Origin: Leucobacter chromiireducens subsp. chromiireducens
Lineage (GTDB): Bacteria; Actinomycetota; Actinomycetes; Actinomycetales; Microbacteriaceae
Reading direction: 5' to 3'
Length of the DNA stretch: 64,000 nucleotides
NCBI RefSeq assembly: GCF_016758255.1
Contig: NZ_QYAD01000001.1
Coordinates: forward strand, 992,001-1,056,000
Position numbers and translations under genes: made by a program. Below are positions 18,729-26,646 of the stretch, piece by piece. The stretch's first letter is position 1, and each line of letters begins with the position of its first letter. The notes under the pieces are model-generated. The model had not been told where the DNA came from and made no database searches. It worked only from the letters and a program-made list of their open reading frames with translations.

Positions 18729-19679
18729 GTGGCCGTCCGCTTTCTCCCGCCCCCCGGTGAACCCACCGCGGGGGCGGGCCCCGACCGGGGAAATCTCGCC
18801 GAGGTAATCGAGCTGCGTGGCATGCTCCGGCAGCGTGCGTGGGCTGAGCCGGTCCGTGACGCGGAGCCCGCGCCCATCGGCAAGGCCGATGCTGAGGCTG
18901 ACGCCGACGCCTGCGCAGACGTCGACGCACAGGTCAGCAGCGAGACCGAGGCGACTGCGCCTGCGCCGCGCGCAATGCGAAGCGAACGTACGGCTGTGAT
19001 CTCCGCGCTGGGGGATCACCTCACTCGTGCGAGCGAGCTCACCCGCGCCGTGCGGGCCGAGCGCGTCTCGGAGGCCGGGTCGGATCTCCCGACCGAGCTC
19101 GGTACCGGTGGGGACGAAATTGAAGATGAAGGCGGGGCCGGGATCGCCGGCGAGAGCGACGGTGAGAACGGAGCCGACGAGGCCGCGCAGGCGGCGCACG
19201 ATGCCGGCGTGCGGCTGCTCGCACGCCGAGCCCGCTCGAGCGGTGAACTCCGTGAGGAACTGCTGCGACTCGAGCACGCAGCGCATGACGTGGACGTCGT
19301 CATCGCCGAGTTTGAGGAACGGCTGTACCTTGACGATGCGGGACTGGCGCGCGCGGTCACGGAGAAGCTTCGCGACACGAAGCGTGCCAGTCGGTCACAG
19401 ATCCGCATCAAGCTGCGCGAGCGCCGACTGCCCGATGCTGTCATCGAGGCAGCGATCGGTGAACTCGACGACGAAGAGGAATTCTCGCTGCTGCGCGAGG
19501 CCGCCGTCGCACGCGCGGGGAAGCTCGGCGGACTCGATCGTGCCGTCGCCGAGCGGCGTCTCCTCGGCTTCCTCGCCAGACGTGGCTGGTCCGGGGAGCC
19601 TGCGAGCCGCGCGGTGCGCGAGGCGCTCGACGGCACCAGTCGCGGCGGGCGCGGCGGCAGCGGCGTCCGGTTCCAGTAA
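18729..19679 (+). CDS. recX: RecX regulatory protein with long N-terminal extension
   Basis: RecX binds RecA filaments and modulates their assembly. The RecX core occupies about residues 155-310, with AGVRLLARRARSSGELREELL, YLDDAGLARAVTEKLRDTKRASRSQIRIKLRERRL and LLGFLARRGWSGEPASRAVREAL. The first about 150 residues are Ala/Glu/Asp-rich, low-complexity and unlike RecX. The GTG at 18729 is 3 nt after the recA stop, so the two are co-transcribed under SOS control. The total of 316 residues is well above the usual 150-200 of the family. A later start within the extension cannot be excluded. Confidence 0.92.
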   Translation: MAVRFLPPPGEPTAGAGPDRGNLAEVIELRGMLRQRAWAEPVRDAEPAPIGKADAEADADACADVDAQVSSETEATAPAPRAMRSERTAVISALGDHLTRASELTRAVRAERVSEAGSDLPTELGTGGDEIEDEGGAGIAGESDGENGADEAAQAAHDAGVRLLARRARSSGELREELLRLEHAAHDVDVVIAEFEERLYLDDAGLARAVTEKLRDTKRASRSQIRIKLRERRLPDAVIEAAIGELDDEEEFSLLREAAVARAGKLGGLDRAVAERRLLGFLARRGWSGEPASRAVREALDGTSRGGRGGSGVRFQ

Positions 19680-19725
19680 CCGGATCGGCCGGCCCTGGTG
19701 TGCAGGAGACTAAGTGGCGCGCCGG

Positions 19726-19731
19726 TAAACT
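19726..19731 (+). promoter_or_regulatory. -10 hexamer of miaB, leaderless geometry
   Basis: TAAACT is followed by exactly 6 nt and the ATG at 19738. Confidence 0.6.
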
Positions 19732-19737
19732 AGGCGT

Positions 19738-21282
19738 ATGAGTCTTGCATCGGCAGAACCCACCGTGATTGCTCCGTCGCCCGCGGCCCTCCGCCCCGAC
19801 GGTTCCCCGCGTAGCTACAGCGTGCGCACTCTCGGCTGCCAGATGAATGTGCACGATTCGGAGCGGCTCTCGGGCTCGCTCGACGCTGCCGGATACATCG
19901 CGGCCACGGATCCCGCGGACGCGGATGTTGTGGTGATCAACACGTGCGCCGTGCGTGAAAACGCTGCAAACAAGCTCTACGGACAGCTCGGCTACCTTGC
20001 TGGCGTGAAGCGCGGTCGCGCGGGCATGCAGATCGCGGTGGGGGGCTGCCTCGCGCAGAAGGACCAGGGCACCATCGTGGAGAAGGCTCCCTGGGTGGAC
20101 GTGGTGTTCGGGACGCACAACATGGGCTCGCTGCCGGCGATGCTCGAGCGGGCGCGCCACAACGAAGAAGCACAGGTCGAGATCCTCGAAGCCCTCGAGG
20201 TGTTCCCCTCGACACTGCCAACGAAGCGCGATTCCGCGTCGAGTGGTTGGGTGTCAATTTCGGTGGGCTGCAATAACACGTGCACCTTCTGCATCGTGCC
20301 TGCCCTGCGAGGCAAGGAGAAGGATCGTCGCCCCGGCGACATCCTTGCAGAGGTGCAGGCGCTCGTCGACGACGGCGCGATCGAGGTCACGCTGCTCGGC
20401 CAAAACGTCAACACGTATGGTGTCGAGTTCGGTGACCGCCAGGCCTTCGGCAAGCTCCTGCGCGCGATGGGGGAGATTGAAGGGCTCGAGCGCGTGCGCT
20501 TCACGAGCCCGCACCCGGCCGCCTTCACGGACGACGTTATCGCCGCGATGGCCGAGACTCACAATGTGATGCCCTCGCTGCACATGCCGCTGCAGTCCGG
20601 CTCGGACACCGTGCTCAAGGCCATGCGTCGCTCGTACCGATCGAAGAAGTTCCTCGGGATCCTCGATTCCGTGCGCGAGCAGATCCCCAATGCCGCGATC
20701 ACCACCGACATCATTGTGGGATTCCCGGGCGAAACCGAGGAAGACTTCCAAGACACGCTCCGGGTCGTTGAAGCATCGCGGTTCTCAAGCGCGTTTACCT
20801 TCCAGTACTCGATTCGCCCGGGCACTCCCGCGGCGACGATGGAGGGCCAGATCCCGAAGGAGATCGTGCAGGAGCGCTACGAGCGACTCATGGCACTCCA
20901 GGAGCGCCTCTCGCTTGAGGAGAATCAGGCGCAGATTGGCCGTACCGTCGAGGTGCTGGTCGCGGTGAGCGAGGGGCGCAAGGACGCCGCAACCCGGCGG
21001 CTTTCTGGGCGCGCGGAGGACAACCGCCTGGTCCACTTTGCCGTCCCCGAGGGCGCCGACGAGCCTCGCCCAGGCGATGTGGTCACCGTCCAGGTCACGG
21101 CCGCGGCTCCCTTCTTTGTGATTGCGGACGAGGTTCCCGACGTGTATCGGCTGCGCCGCACGCGGGCGGGCGACGCTTGGGATCGCCGCCAGGCGGAGAG
21201 TTGCGGCGTGCCGGCACCGAGTGGGGACAGCACCGCACCCCGTGCGGTGAGCCTTGGCCTGCCCACGCTTCGCGCGCGATGA
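19738..21282 (+). CDS. miaB: tRNA (i6A37) methylthiotransferase
   Basis: Radical-SAM iron-sulphur enzyme that adds the 2-methylthio group to i6A37 of tRNA, using the product of the next gene, miaA. The N-terminal cluster cysteines are Cys34 ([11 protein letters not shown]), Cys70 (INTCAVRE) and Cys104 (VGGCLAQK). The radical-SAM triad CxxxCxxC is Cys178, Cys182 and Cys185. A TRAM domain follows near 400-465. The 514 residues include a C-terminal tail of about 35 residues past TRAM. The stop overlaps the miaA start (ATGA). Confidence 0.96.
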   Translation: MSLASAEPTVIAPSPAALRPDGSPRSYSVRTLGCQMNVHDSERLSGSLDAAGYIAATDPADADVVVINTCAVRENAANKLYGQLGYLAGVKRGRAGMQIAVGGCLAQKDQGTIVEKAPWVDVVFGTHNMGSLPAMLERARHNEEAQVEILEALEVFPSTLPTKRDSASSGWVSISVGCNNTCTFCIVPALRGKEKDRRPGDILAEVQALVDDGAIEVTLLGQNVNTYGVEFGDRQAFGKLLRAMGEIEGLERVRFTSPHPAAFTDDVIAAMAETHNVMPSLHMPLQSGSDTVLKAMRRSYRSKKFLGILDSVREQIPNAAITTDIIVGFPGETEEDFQDTLRVVEASRFSSAFTFQYSIRPGTPAATMEGQIPKEIVQERYERLMALQERLSLEENQAQIGRTVEVLVAVSEGRKDAATRRLSGRAEDNRLVHFAVPEGADEPRPGDVVTVQVTAAAPFFVIADEVPDVYRLRRTRAGDAWDRRQAESCGVPAPSGDSTAPRAVSLGLPTLRAR

Positions 21283-22247
21283 GCGAAGCCGGGCCGACGC
21301 GCGCCACCCCCGCCGCAGTGAACATTGCACCGGGAGCACGCGGTCCTGCGCTCTGGGCCGTCGTGGGCGCCACAGGCACGGGCAAGTCTGCCCTCTCGCT
21401 CGATCTCGCTGAGGCGCTTGCCGAACGTGGCCGACCAGCCGAGGTCGTCAACGCGGACGCGATGCAGTTCTACCGGGGAATGGACATCGGCACCGCCAAG
21501 CTGCCGGTGGCCGAGCGGCGCGGAATTCCGCACCACCTCTTCGACGTGCTCGCACCCGCTACGGAAGCGACGGTTGCGTGGTACCAGCCGGTCGCTCGCG
21601 CGGTGATCGACGAGATCCATGCCCGCGGAGCCGACGCGATCCTGATCGGCGGCTCGGGCCTGTACGTGTCGAGCGTCATTTTTGACTTTCAGTTTCCGCC
21701 GCGCGACGAGAACACCCGAGCCGCGCTGGAGGCGCAGCTCGCGGAGCAGGGCGTCGCGCCACTCCTCGCTCGGCTTGCTGAGCTGTCACCCGAGACCGCG
21801 GCGAGCGTGGACGGGCAGAATCCGCGCCGAGTGGTACGTGCGCTGGAGGTCGCGCTGCTCGGGGGCGATGCACGGACCACCCTGCCTGCGGAGCCGGCGC
21901 TCTGGTACCCCGACACCCGAATCGCGGGCGTGACCGTGGAGCGGGCCGAGCTCGTCGCCCGGCTCGACGCGCGCGTCACCGGGATGTGGGCTGACGGCCT
22001 GCTCGAGGAGGTCCGCGAGCTGATCCCTGAGGGGATCGAGCAAGGACCCACGGCATCCCGGGCGATCGGCTATGCTCAGGCGCTCGCGCAGCTCGCTGGC
22101 ACGATGAGTGAGGCCGAAGCCATCGCTGAGACTCAAGCACTGACACGCCGCTACGCGCGGCGGCAGGTGAGCTGGTTCAAACGCTACCCGGGCATCGAGT
22201 GGCGCGCTCCTGGCGTGCTCCCGGATCTCAGCGCTGAGCCGAACTGA
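21279..22247 (+). CDS. miaA: tRNA dimethylallyltransferase
   Basis: Transfers the dimethylallyl group to A37 of tRNAs reading UNN codons, giving the substrate of MiaB. The 322-residue protein has the P-loop GATGTGKS at 30-37, the catalytic-region [19 protein letters not shown], and the C-terminal [15 protein letters not shown] zinc-free MiaA signature. The ATG at 21279 overlaps the miaB stop; a longer in-frame extension inside miaB was rejected. Its 3' end overlaps the convergent deaminase gene by 20 bp. Confidence 0.96.
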   Translation: MSEAGPTRATPAAVNIAPGARGPALWAVVGATGTGKSALSLDLAEALAERGRPAEVVNADAMQFYRGMDIGTAKLPVAERRGIPHHLFDVLAPATEATVAWYQPVARAVIDEIHARGADAILIGGSGLYVSSVIFDFQFPPRDENTRAALEAQLAEQGVAPLLARLAELSPETAASVDGQNPRRVVRALEVALLGGDARTTLPAEPALWYPDTRIAGVTVERAELVARLDARVTGMWADGLLEEVRELIPEGIEQGPTASRAIGYAQALAQLAGTMSEAEAIAETQALTRRYARRQVSWFKRYPGIEWRAPGVLPDLSAEPN

Positions 22248-22731
22248 TTCCTCGGCTGCGTGCGTGGAGCGCCCGGAGCTCAGCTTCGAACTCGGGCGCG
22301 GGGCCCGCGACGGGAACACCGGGCGCCACCTGCTGAATGGGAAGCGGCGCAACGGGGCCGGGGGCGATGCCCCATTCGGCGAGCCAGTCGGAGAGCTGCG
22401 CCGTGCTCGCGGCATACACGATGCGGCCAAGCCCCACCCAGCCGTGCGCGGCGGCGCACATGGGACAGTGCTCGCCCGAGGTGTACACCGTGCTGGCAGC
22501 TCGCTCCGCTGGCGTGAGGTGCGCCGCAGCCCAGCGCGCAATCGCGAACTCCGGGTGCTGTGTGGCGTCGCCGTCGCGCACGCGGTTTCGGTCTGCAAAA
22601 CGCACCGCCCCGCTCGAGTCGACGAGCACCGAGCCAAAGGGCTCGTCACCGTCGGCGAGCGCTTCCGCGGCGAGCTCGACACAGCGTCCGAGGTGGCGAA
22701 GATCGATGTCGGTGAGCGGCGGTGCAGACAT
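22228..22731 (-). CDS. nucleoside/nucleobase deaminase (CDA superfamily)
   Basis: Zinc-dependent deaminase of 167 residues. The zinc and catalytic residues are present: His59 and the proton shuttle Glu61 in HPEFA, then Cys89 and Cys92 in [10 protein letters not shown]. The family includes guanine deaminase and TadA. The spacing HxE and PxxC fits, but EHCPMC departs from the strict EPCPMC of TadA, so a free base or nucleoside substrate is more likely than tRNA. The ATG at 22731 is preferred because a -10 hexamer lies 6 nt upstream. Tail-to-tail overlap with miaA is 20 bp. Confidence 0.87.
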   Translation of the reverse strand: MSAPPLTDIDLRHLGRCVELAAEALADGDEPFGSVLVDSSGAVRFADRNRVRDGDATQHPEFAIARWAAAHLTPAERAASTVYTSGEHCPMCAAAHGWVGLGRIVYAASTAQLSDWLAEWGIAPGPVAPLPIQQVAPGVPVAGPAPEFEAELRALHARSRGISSAQR

Positions 22732-22737
22732 GGCCCC

Positions 22738-22743
22738 ACCGTA
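22738..22743 (-). promoter_or_regulatory. -10 hexamer of the deaminase gene
   Basis: TACGGT on the minus strand, exactly 6 nt before the ATG at 22731. Confidence 0.45.
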
Positions 22744-22823
22744 GCAGCGGCTCACGGTCCGGTCACCCCGGGGGATAGGGTGGGTGCTCCGCGTGCGCCC
22801 GGCCGCGGAAGGAGGAGACCCAC

Positions 22824-23267
22824 GTGCCCAGCAGAATTCGCCAGTTCGCCGAAGCCGACACCGCAGCCGTGATCGCGCTGTGGGGGGCGCGCGGGCTCAC
22901 GCGACCGTGGAACGACCCGGTTGCGGACATCGAACGAAAGCTGCGCGTGCAACCTGAGCTGTTTCTCGTCGCGGAGGACGCAGGTGAGATCGTGGGCTCA
23001 GTGATGGCGGGCTACGACGGACACCGTGGCTGGCTGTACTATCTCGCGAGCGCGGCCGAGCGTGCGGGCGAGGGAATCGGCCGGGCGCTCGTCGCGGAGG
23101 CCGAGGCGCGTCTCGCCGCGATGGGGTGCCCCAAAGTGCAACTGATGGTGCGGTCGGAGAACACGGGCGTCGTTTCGTACTACGACGCGCTCGGCTATGA
23201 AGGATCGGACGTGGTGGTGCGTGGCAAACGGCTCGACACGCAGCTCGATGGCCACGTCGCATCGTAG
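22824..23267 (+). CDS. GNAT-family N-acetyltransferase (YpeA-like)
   Basis: A 147-residue single-domain acetyltransferase. The acetyl-CoA pyrophosphate loop is the AERAGEGIGRALVAEAEARL segment (about residues 77-96), followed by KVQLMVRSENTGVVSYYDALGY, the usual motif B. The overall pattern resembles YpeA-type proteins; the substrate is unknown. The GTG at 22824 has a long AAGGAGGAG Shine-Dalgarno at 22809-22817. Its stop codon overlaps the dapF -10 hexamer, so the two genes are separate transcription units placed as tightly as possible. Confidence 0.9.
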   Translation: MPSRIRQFAEADTAAVIALWGARGLTRPWNDPVADIERKLRVQPELFLVAEDAGEIVGSVMAGYDGHRGWLYYLASAAERAGEGIGRALVAEAEARLAAMGCPKVQLMVRSENTGVVSYYDALGYEGSDVVVRGKRLDTQLDGHVAS

Positions 23268-23270
23268 ACT
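23265..23270 (+). promoter_or_regulatory. -10 hexamer of dapF, leaderless geometry
   Basis: TAGACT, exactly 6 nt before the ATG at 23277. Its first three bases are the stop codon of the upstream gene. Confidence 0.65.
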
Positions 23271-23276
23271 GGGGGA

Positions 23277-24158
23277 ATGACGACCCTCGCGTTTACCAAG
23301 GGCCACGGCACGGGCAATGACTTTGTGCTTTTCACTGATCCGGAGGGTGAGCTCACGCTCTCACCGGAGCAGATCCGATTCCTCTGCGATCGCAACTTCG
23401 GGATCGGCGCTGACGGAGTGATTCGCGCAGTGCGCTCGAAGGCACTCCCCGAGGGGGCGGCGAGTCTTGCAGAGGAGCCCGAGGCCGAGTGGTTCATGGA
23501 CTACTGGAACGCGGATGGGACGCCCGCGGAGATGTGCGGGAACGGTATTCGCGTGTATGCGCACTACTTGATCTCAGAGGGACTCGTCGCGCCGGAGCGC
23601 CGTGATACGCTGCCCATCGGCACGCGCGCGGGCGTGAAGGACGTGCTTGCTGGCGTCTCGGGCTACACGGTGGACCTGGGGCGGTGGCGCCTCGCGCCCG
23701 AGCGGCTGGTTGCCGCGCACGGCCTGCCGGTTGCGCGCCCCGGCCTGGGTATTGACCTCGGCAACCCGCACGTGGTGACTGCGCTCGCGCACGTCGACGA
23801 GCTCGAGGGACTGGACCTCACGCGCGCGCCGGCGCTCGATCCGGCGCCCGCCGATGGCGCAAATGTGGAGTTTGTCGTTCCCGAGGATCCGCTGGTCGTT
23901 GACGGGGTGGCGCGTATCCGCATGCGTGTACACGAGCGCGGGGTAGGCGAGACGCTCTCCTGCGGCACGGGAACCGCCGCTGCGGCGCTCGCATTCCGCC
24001 ACTGGGGTGGCGAGGGAATGCCGAACCACTGGCGCGTGGATGTGCCGGGCGGCCGCCTGGCCGTGCGCATGTTCCCCACCGAGGAGGGCGAGCACGTGTC
24101 GCTGAACGGGCCCGCTGAGCTCGTGTACTCCGGCGAGATCGAACTCCCCGAGGCGTAG
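23277..24158 (+). CDS. dapF: diaminopimelate epimerase
   Basis: Interconverts LL- and meso-diaminopimelate for lysine and cell wall. The 293-residue protein has the GTGNDF motif at 11-16 and the two catalytic cysteines, Cys87 in [13 protein letters not shown] and Cys229 in [15 protein letters not shown]. Both halves of the pseudo-symmetric fold are complete and length is standard. The gene is monocistronic as far as the sequence shows. The 3' end faces the convergent methyltransferase gene. Confidence 0.97.
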   Translation: MTTLAFTKGHGTGNDFVLFTDPEGELTLSPEQIRFLCDRNFGIGADGVIRAVRSKALPEGAASLAEEPEAEWFMDYWNADGTPAEMCGNGIRVYAHYLISEGLVAPERRDTLPIGTRAGVKDVLAGVSGYTVDLGRWRLAPERLVAAHGLPVARPGLGIDLGNPHVVTALAHVDELEGLDLTRAPALDPAPADGANVEFVVPEDPLVVDGVARIRMRVHERGVGETLSCGTGTAAAALAFRHWGGEGMPNHWRVDVPGGRLAVRMFPTEEGEHVSLNGPAELVYSGEIELPEA

Positions 24159-24197
24159 CGCGTCGCGAACGCCGAGCGCGCCGCCCGTGGCTCGGCG

Positions 24198-24809
24198 CTA
24201 CGCCGCGCGTTCGGCGCGGATGATGTGGAAGCCCTTGTCGCGGGCCACGCGCTCGACCGCGAGATCAGTGAACTCCGTGGCGATCCAGCGCTGCAGGGAG
24301 TCCGCGCCGAGGTGCTTCGCGACGACGAGGTGAGCCGCGCCACCGGGAGCGAGCCGGGGGAGCCAGAGCTGCAGCATGCCGTGCAGCACCTCCTTTCCGA
24401 CTCGGATCGGCGGATTCGAGTGGATCTCCCCGAAACGCAGCTCTGCGGGAACGTCCTCGGGCGCTGCCACGTGTACGGCGTCGAGCCCGAGACGCGCAGC
24501 ATTCGCGCGGGTCAGCTCGCGCGAGCGCTCGTTGACATCAACGGCCCAGACCTCTCGATCGGGATCGCTCAGGGCGGCAGCGAGCGCGATCGGTCCCCAG
24601 CCACAGCCGAGGTCGAGCACCGGGCCAGGCCGAGCATCGTCGATCCGCTCGAGGGTGCGGAGCAGGATCTCCGTACCGCGGTCGAGGTGCTCTGGGCTGA
24701 ACACGCCACCCGCGGTCTGCACGCTGCGGGGAGCGCCAGTGAGGATCACCTCGATCTCGCGGGGTCGGAAATCGCCGCTCGGGGCCTCGGAGAAGTAATG
24801 CTCGCTCAC
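24198..24809 (-). CDS. RsmC-like class I methyltransferase (single domain)
   Basis: S-adenosylmethionine-dependent methyltransferase of 203 residues. SAM-binding motif I is VLDLGCGWGPIALAAAL (about residues 64-80), and the catalytic-type NPPIRVG follows near 132-138. That is the NPPF-like signature of RsmC-family enzymes acting on guanine N2 of 16S rRNA. Unlike E. coli RsmC, which has two tandem domains, only one is present, as in many actinobacteria. A GTG start at 24809 is chosen because a GATACT hexamer lies 6 nt upstream. It is divergent from hflX, with about 95 bp between starts. Confidence 0.88.
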   Translation of the reverse strand: MSEHYFSEAPSGDFRPREIEVILTGAPRSVQTAGGVFSPEHLDRGTEILLRTLERIDDARPGPVLDLGCGWGPIALAAALSDPDREVWAVDVNERSRELTRANAARLGLDAVHVAAPEDVPAELRFGEIHSNPPIRVGKEVLHGMLQLWLPRLAPGGAAHLVVAKHLGADSLQRWIATEFTDLAVERVARDKGFHIIRAERAA

Positions 24810-24815
24810 TGAACC

Positions 24816-24821
24816 AGTATC
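24816..24821 (-). promoter_or_regulatory. -10-like hexamer of the methyltransferase gene
   Basis: GATACT on the minus strand, 6 nt before the GTG at 24809. The first base departs from the TANNNT pattern. Confidence 0.35.
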
Positions 24822-24890
24822 GCAGCCCCGCGCCCGGTGCTGCGCCTGCGCCGTCGGCGAACGACCCGTGCGGGTGGGACGCGCCCGAAG

Positions 24891-24896
24891 TACACT
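24891..24896 (+). promoter_or_regulatory. -10 hexamer of hflX
   Basis: TACACT ends 9 nt before the ATG at 24906, giving a leader of at most a few nucleotides. Confidence 0.45.
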
Positions 24897-24905
24897 GGAA
24901 GCCAG

Positions 24906-26474
24906 ATGACGAAACGTGTTCCTGCAGATGCAGACCAGGTGTTGACCGACGAGTCGAACCACGAGAGTGCCGTGACCGAGGCTTCGGATCCGCTCGCGCG
25001 CCTCCTGAGCCGCGCCGAGCGCGCCGAATCCGCGACCGTGATTCGTGACCTGACGGGCGGCGCGTTGGCGCTCGGAGATGAAGCCCACGATGAGCTCGGT
25101 GCCGACCTCGACGCGATCCGCATGGAGCGTGAAGACCGCGCCTCGCTGAAGCGCGTGGTGGGCCTCTCCACGGAGCTCGAAGACGTTACCGAGGTTGAGT
25201 ACCGCCAGCTGCGGCTCGAGAACGTGGTGCTCATTGGCATCTACTCCGAGAAGTCGTCCGAGAACGCGGAAAACTCGCTGCGTGAGCTCGCCGCGCTCGC
25301 CGAGACCGCGGGCGCCACCGTGCTCGACGGCCTCCTGCAGCGCCGCCAGAACCCGGACCCCGCGACCTACCTCGGAAAGGGCAAAGCCCAAGAGCTTGCC
25401 GAGCTGGTCGCCGCAGTAGGGGCAGACACCGTCGTCGCGGACACCGAGCTCGCGCCGTCGCAGCGCCGTGCACTTGAGGATGTCGTGAAGGTCAAGGTGA
25501 TCGACCGTACCGCGGTGATCCTCGACATCTTCAGTCAGCACGCGAAGAGTCGCGAGGGCAAGGCGCAGGTTGAGCTTGCGCAGCTCCAGTACCTCCTCCC
25601 GCGCCTGCGCGGCTGGGGTGAGTCGATGTCGCGCCAGGCCGGTGGCCAGGTGGGCTCGGGCGGCGCGGGTATGGGTTCCCGTGGCCCCGGTGAGACGAAG
25701 ATGGAGCTCGACCGTCGAAAGATCCACACACGCATGGCGAAGCTGCGCAAGCAGATCGCACAGATGGCGCCGGCGCGCGAGGCGAAGCGAGCCAACCGCA
25801 AGCGCGGTGAGGTGCCCTCCGTGGCAATCGCCGGCTACACGAATGCCGGTAAGTCGAGCCTGCTGAACCGCCTCACCGGCACGCAGGAGTTCGTGCAGAA
25901 CCAGCTGTTCGCAACACTGGACACCGCCGTGCGCCACGCGGAGACGGACGATGGGCGCAGCTTCACCTACGCCGACACCGTTGGCTTCGTGCGTGCCCTG
26001 CCGCACCAGCTCGTCGAAGCGTTCCGCTCGACCTTCGAGGAGGTGGGGGAGGCCGACGTGATCCTCCACGTGGTCGATGGCTCGCACCCCGATCCTGAAG
26101 CGCAGTTGCGCACCGTCCGTGAGGTCATTGCCGAGGTCGACGCACAGGGCATCCCCGAGATCGTCGCGTTCAACAAGTCCGACCTCATCGACGAGTCCCA
26201 GCGTCTCGTACTGCACGGGCTTGTCTCCGATGCCGTGTTCGTGTCCGCGCGCACCGGGGAGGGGCTCGAAGAGCTCTCGCGCAGGATCGACGCCGCCCTG
26301 CCCGTGCCCGACCGCGAGGTCACCGTTGTCGTGCCCTACGACCGAGGTGAACTCGTCGCGGAGATGCACGAGCGGAACCGGGTGCTCGAAACCGAGTACG
26401 TCGAGGAGGGCACGCGCGTGCGCGCCTACGTCACCGCGGAAATGCTCGCGAAGCTCGAGCCGTACCTCGGCTGA
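24906..26474 (+). CDS. hflX: ribosome-associated GTPase HflX
   Basis: Translational GTPase that splits stalled or stressed ribosomes. The 522-residue protein has an N-terminal HflX domain (DGLLQRRQNPDPATYLGKGK), a Gly-rich linker with GGAGMGSRGPGETK, and a G domain with G1 GYTNAGKSS, G3 DTVGFVR and G4 NKSD. About 75 N-terminal residues precede the HflX domain and vary between species. The ATG at 24906 fits the promoter; an upstream in-frame start would overlap it. A small GCCGCG/CGCGGC hairpin (26499-26518) lies just downstream. Confidence 0.95.
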   Translation: MTKRVPADADQVLTDESNHESAVTEASDPLARLLSRAERAESATVIRDLTGGALALGDEAHDELGADLDAIRMEREDRASLKRVVGLSTELEDVTEVEYRQLRLENVVLIGIYSEKSSENAENSLRELAALAETAGATVLDGLLQRRQNPDPATYLGKGKAQELAELVAAVGADTVVADTELAPSQRRALEDVVKVKVIDRTAVILDIFSQHAKSREGKAQVELAQLQYLLPRLRGWGESMSRQAGGQVGSGGAGMGSRGPGETKMELDRRKIHTRMAKLRKQIAQMAPAREAKRANRKRGEVPSVAIAGYTNAGKSSLLNRLTGTQEFVQNQLFATLDTAVRHAETDDGRSFTYADTVGFVRALPHQLVEAFRSTFEEVGEADVILHVVDGSHPDPEAQLRTVREVIAEVDAQGIPEIVAFNKSDLIDESQRLVLHGLVSDAVFVSARTGEGLEELSRRIDAALPVPDREVTVVVPYDRGELVAEMHERNRVLETEYVEEGTRVRAYVTAEMLAKLEPYLG

Positions 26475-26546
26475 TCCCGATCGAATACGGGGTGCGCAGC
26501 CGCGCGCTGTAACGCGGCGTAGCCTGAGGTCACACGGCGTAATTCA

Positions 26547-26646
26547 TACACTGCAACATGGGCGCGGTGGGCCGCGCTGCGCGGTTAGCGTGTGAGAGCC
26601 CGGGGCACCCGCCGGGTCTCAACTCGCACGTTCCCGGAGGACCCCC
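26547..26646 (+). promoter_or_regulatory. metE promoter candidate and leader
   Basis: TACACT at 26547-26552 is a plausible -10, leaving about 88 nt of leader. The leader has a bulged hairpin (GAGCCCGG with CCGGGTCTC) and a GGAGG Shine-Dalgarno before the ATG. I see no SAM or cobalamin riboswitch core. Confidence 0.4.

Noticed and set aside
24198..26369. A 723-codon minus-strand frame across hflX
   Set aside because: Only its last 203 codons match a protein family (RsmC-like). The rest is antisense to the clearly real hflX and reflects GC-rich frame shadowing.
26547..26646. A SAM or cobalamin riboswitch upstream of metE
   Set aside because: The leader is only about 88 nt, with one bulged hairpin and none of the conserved riboswitch cores that I can recognise.
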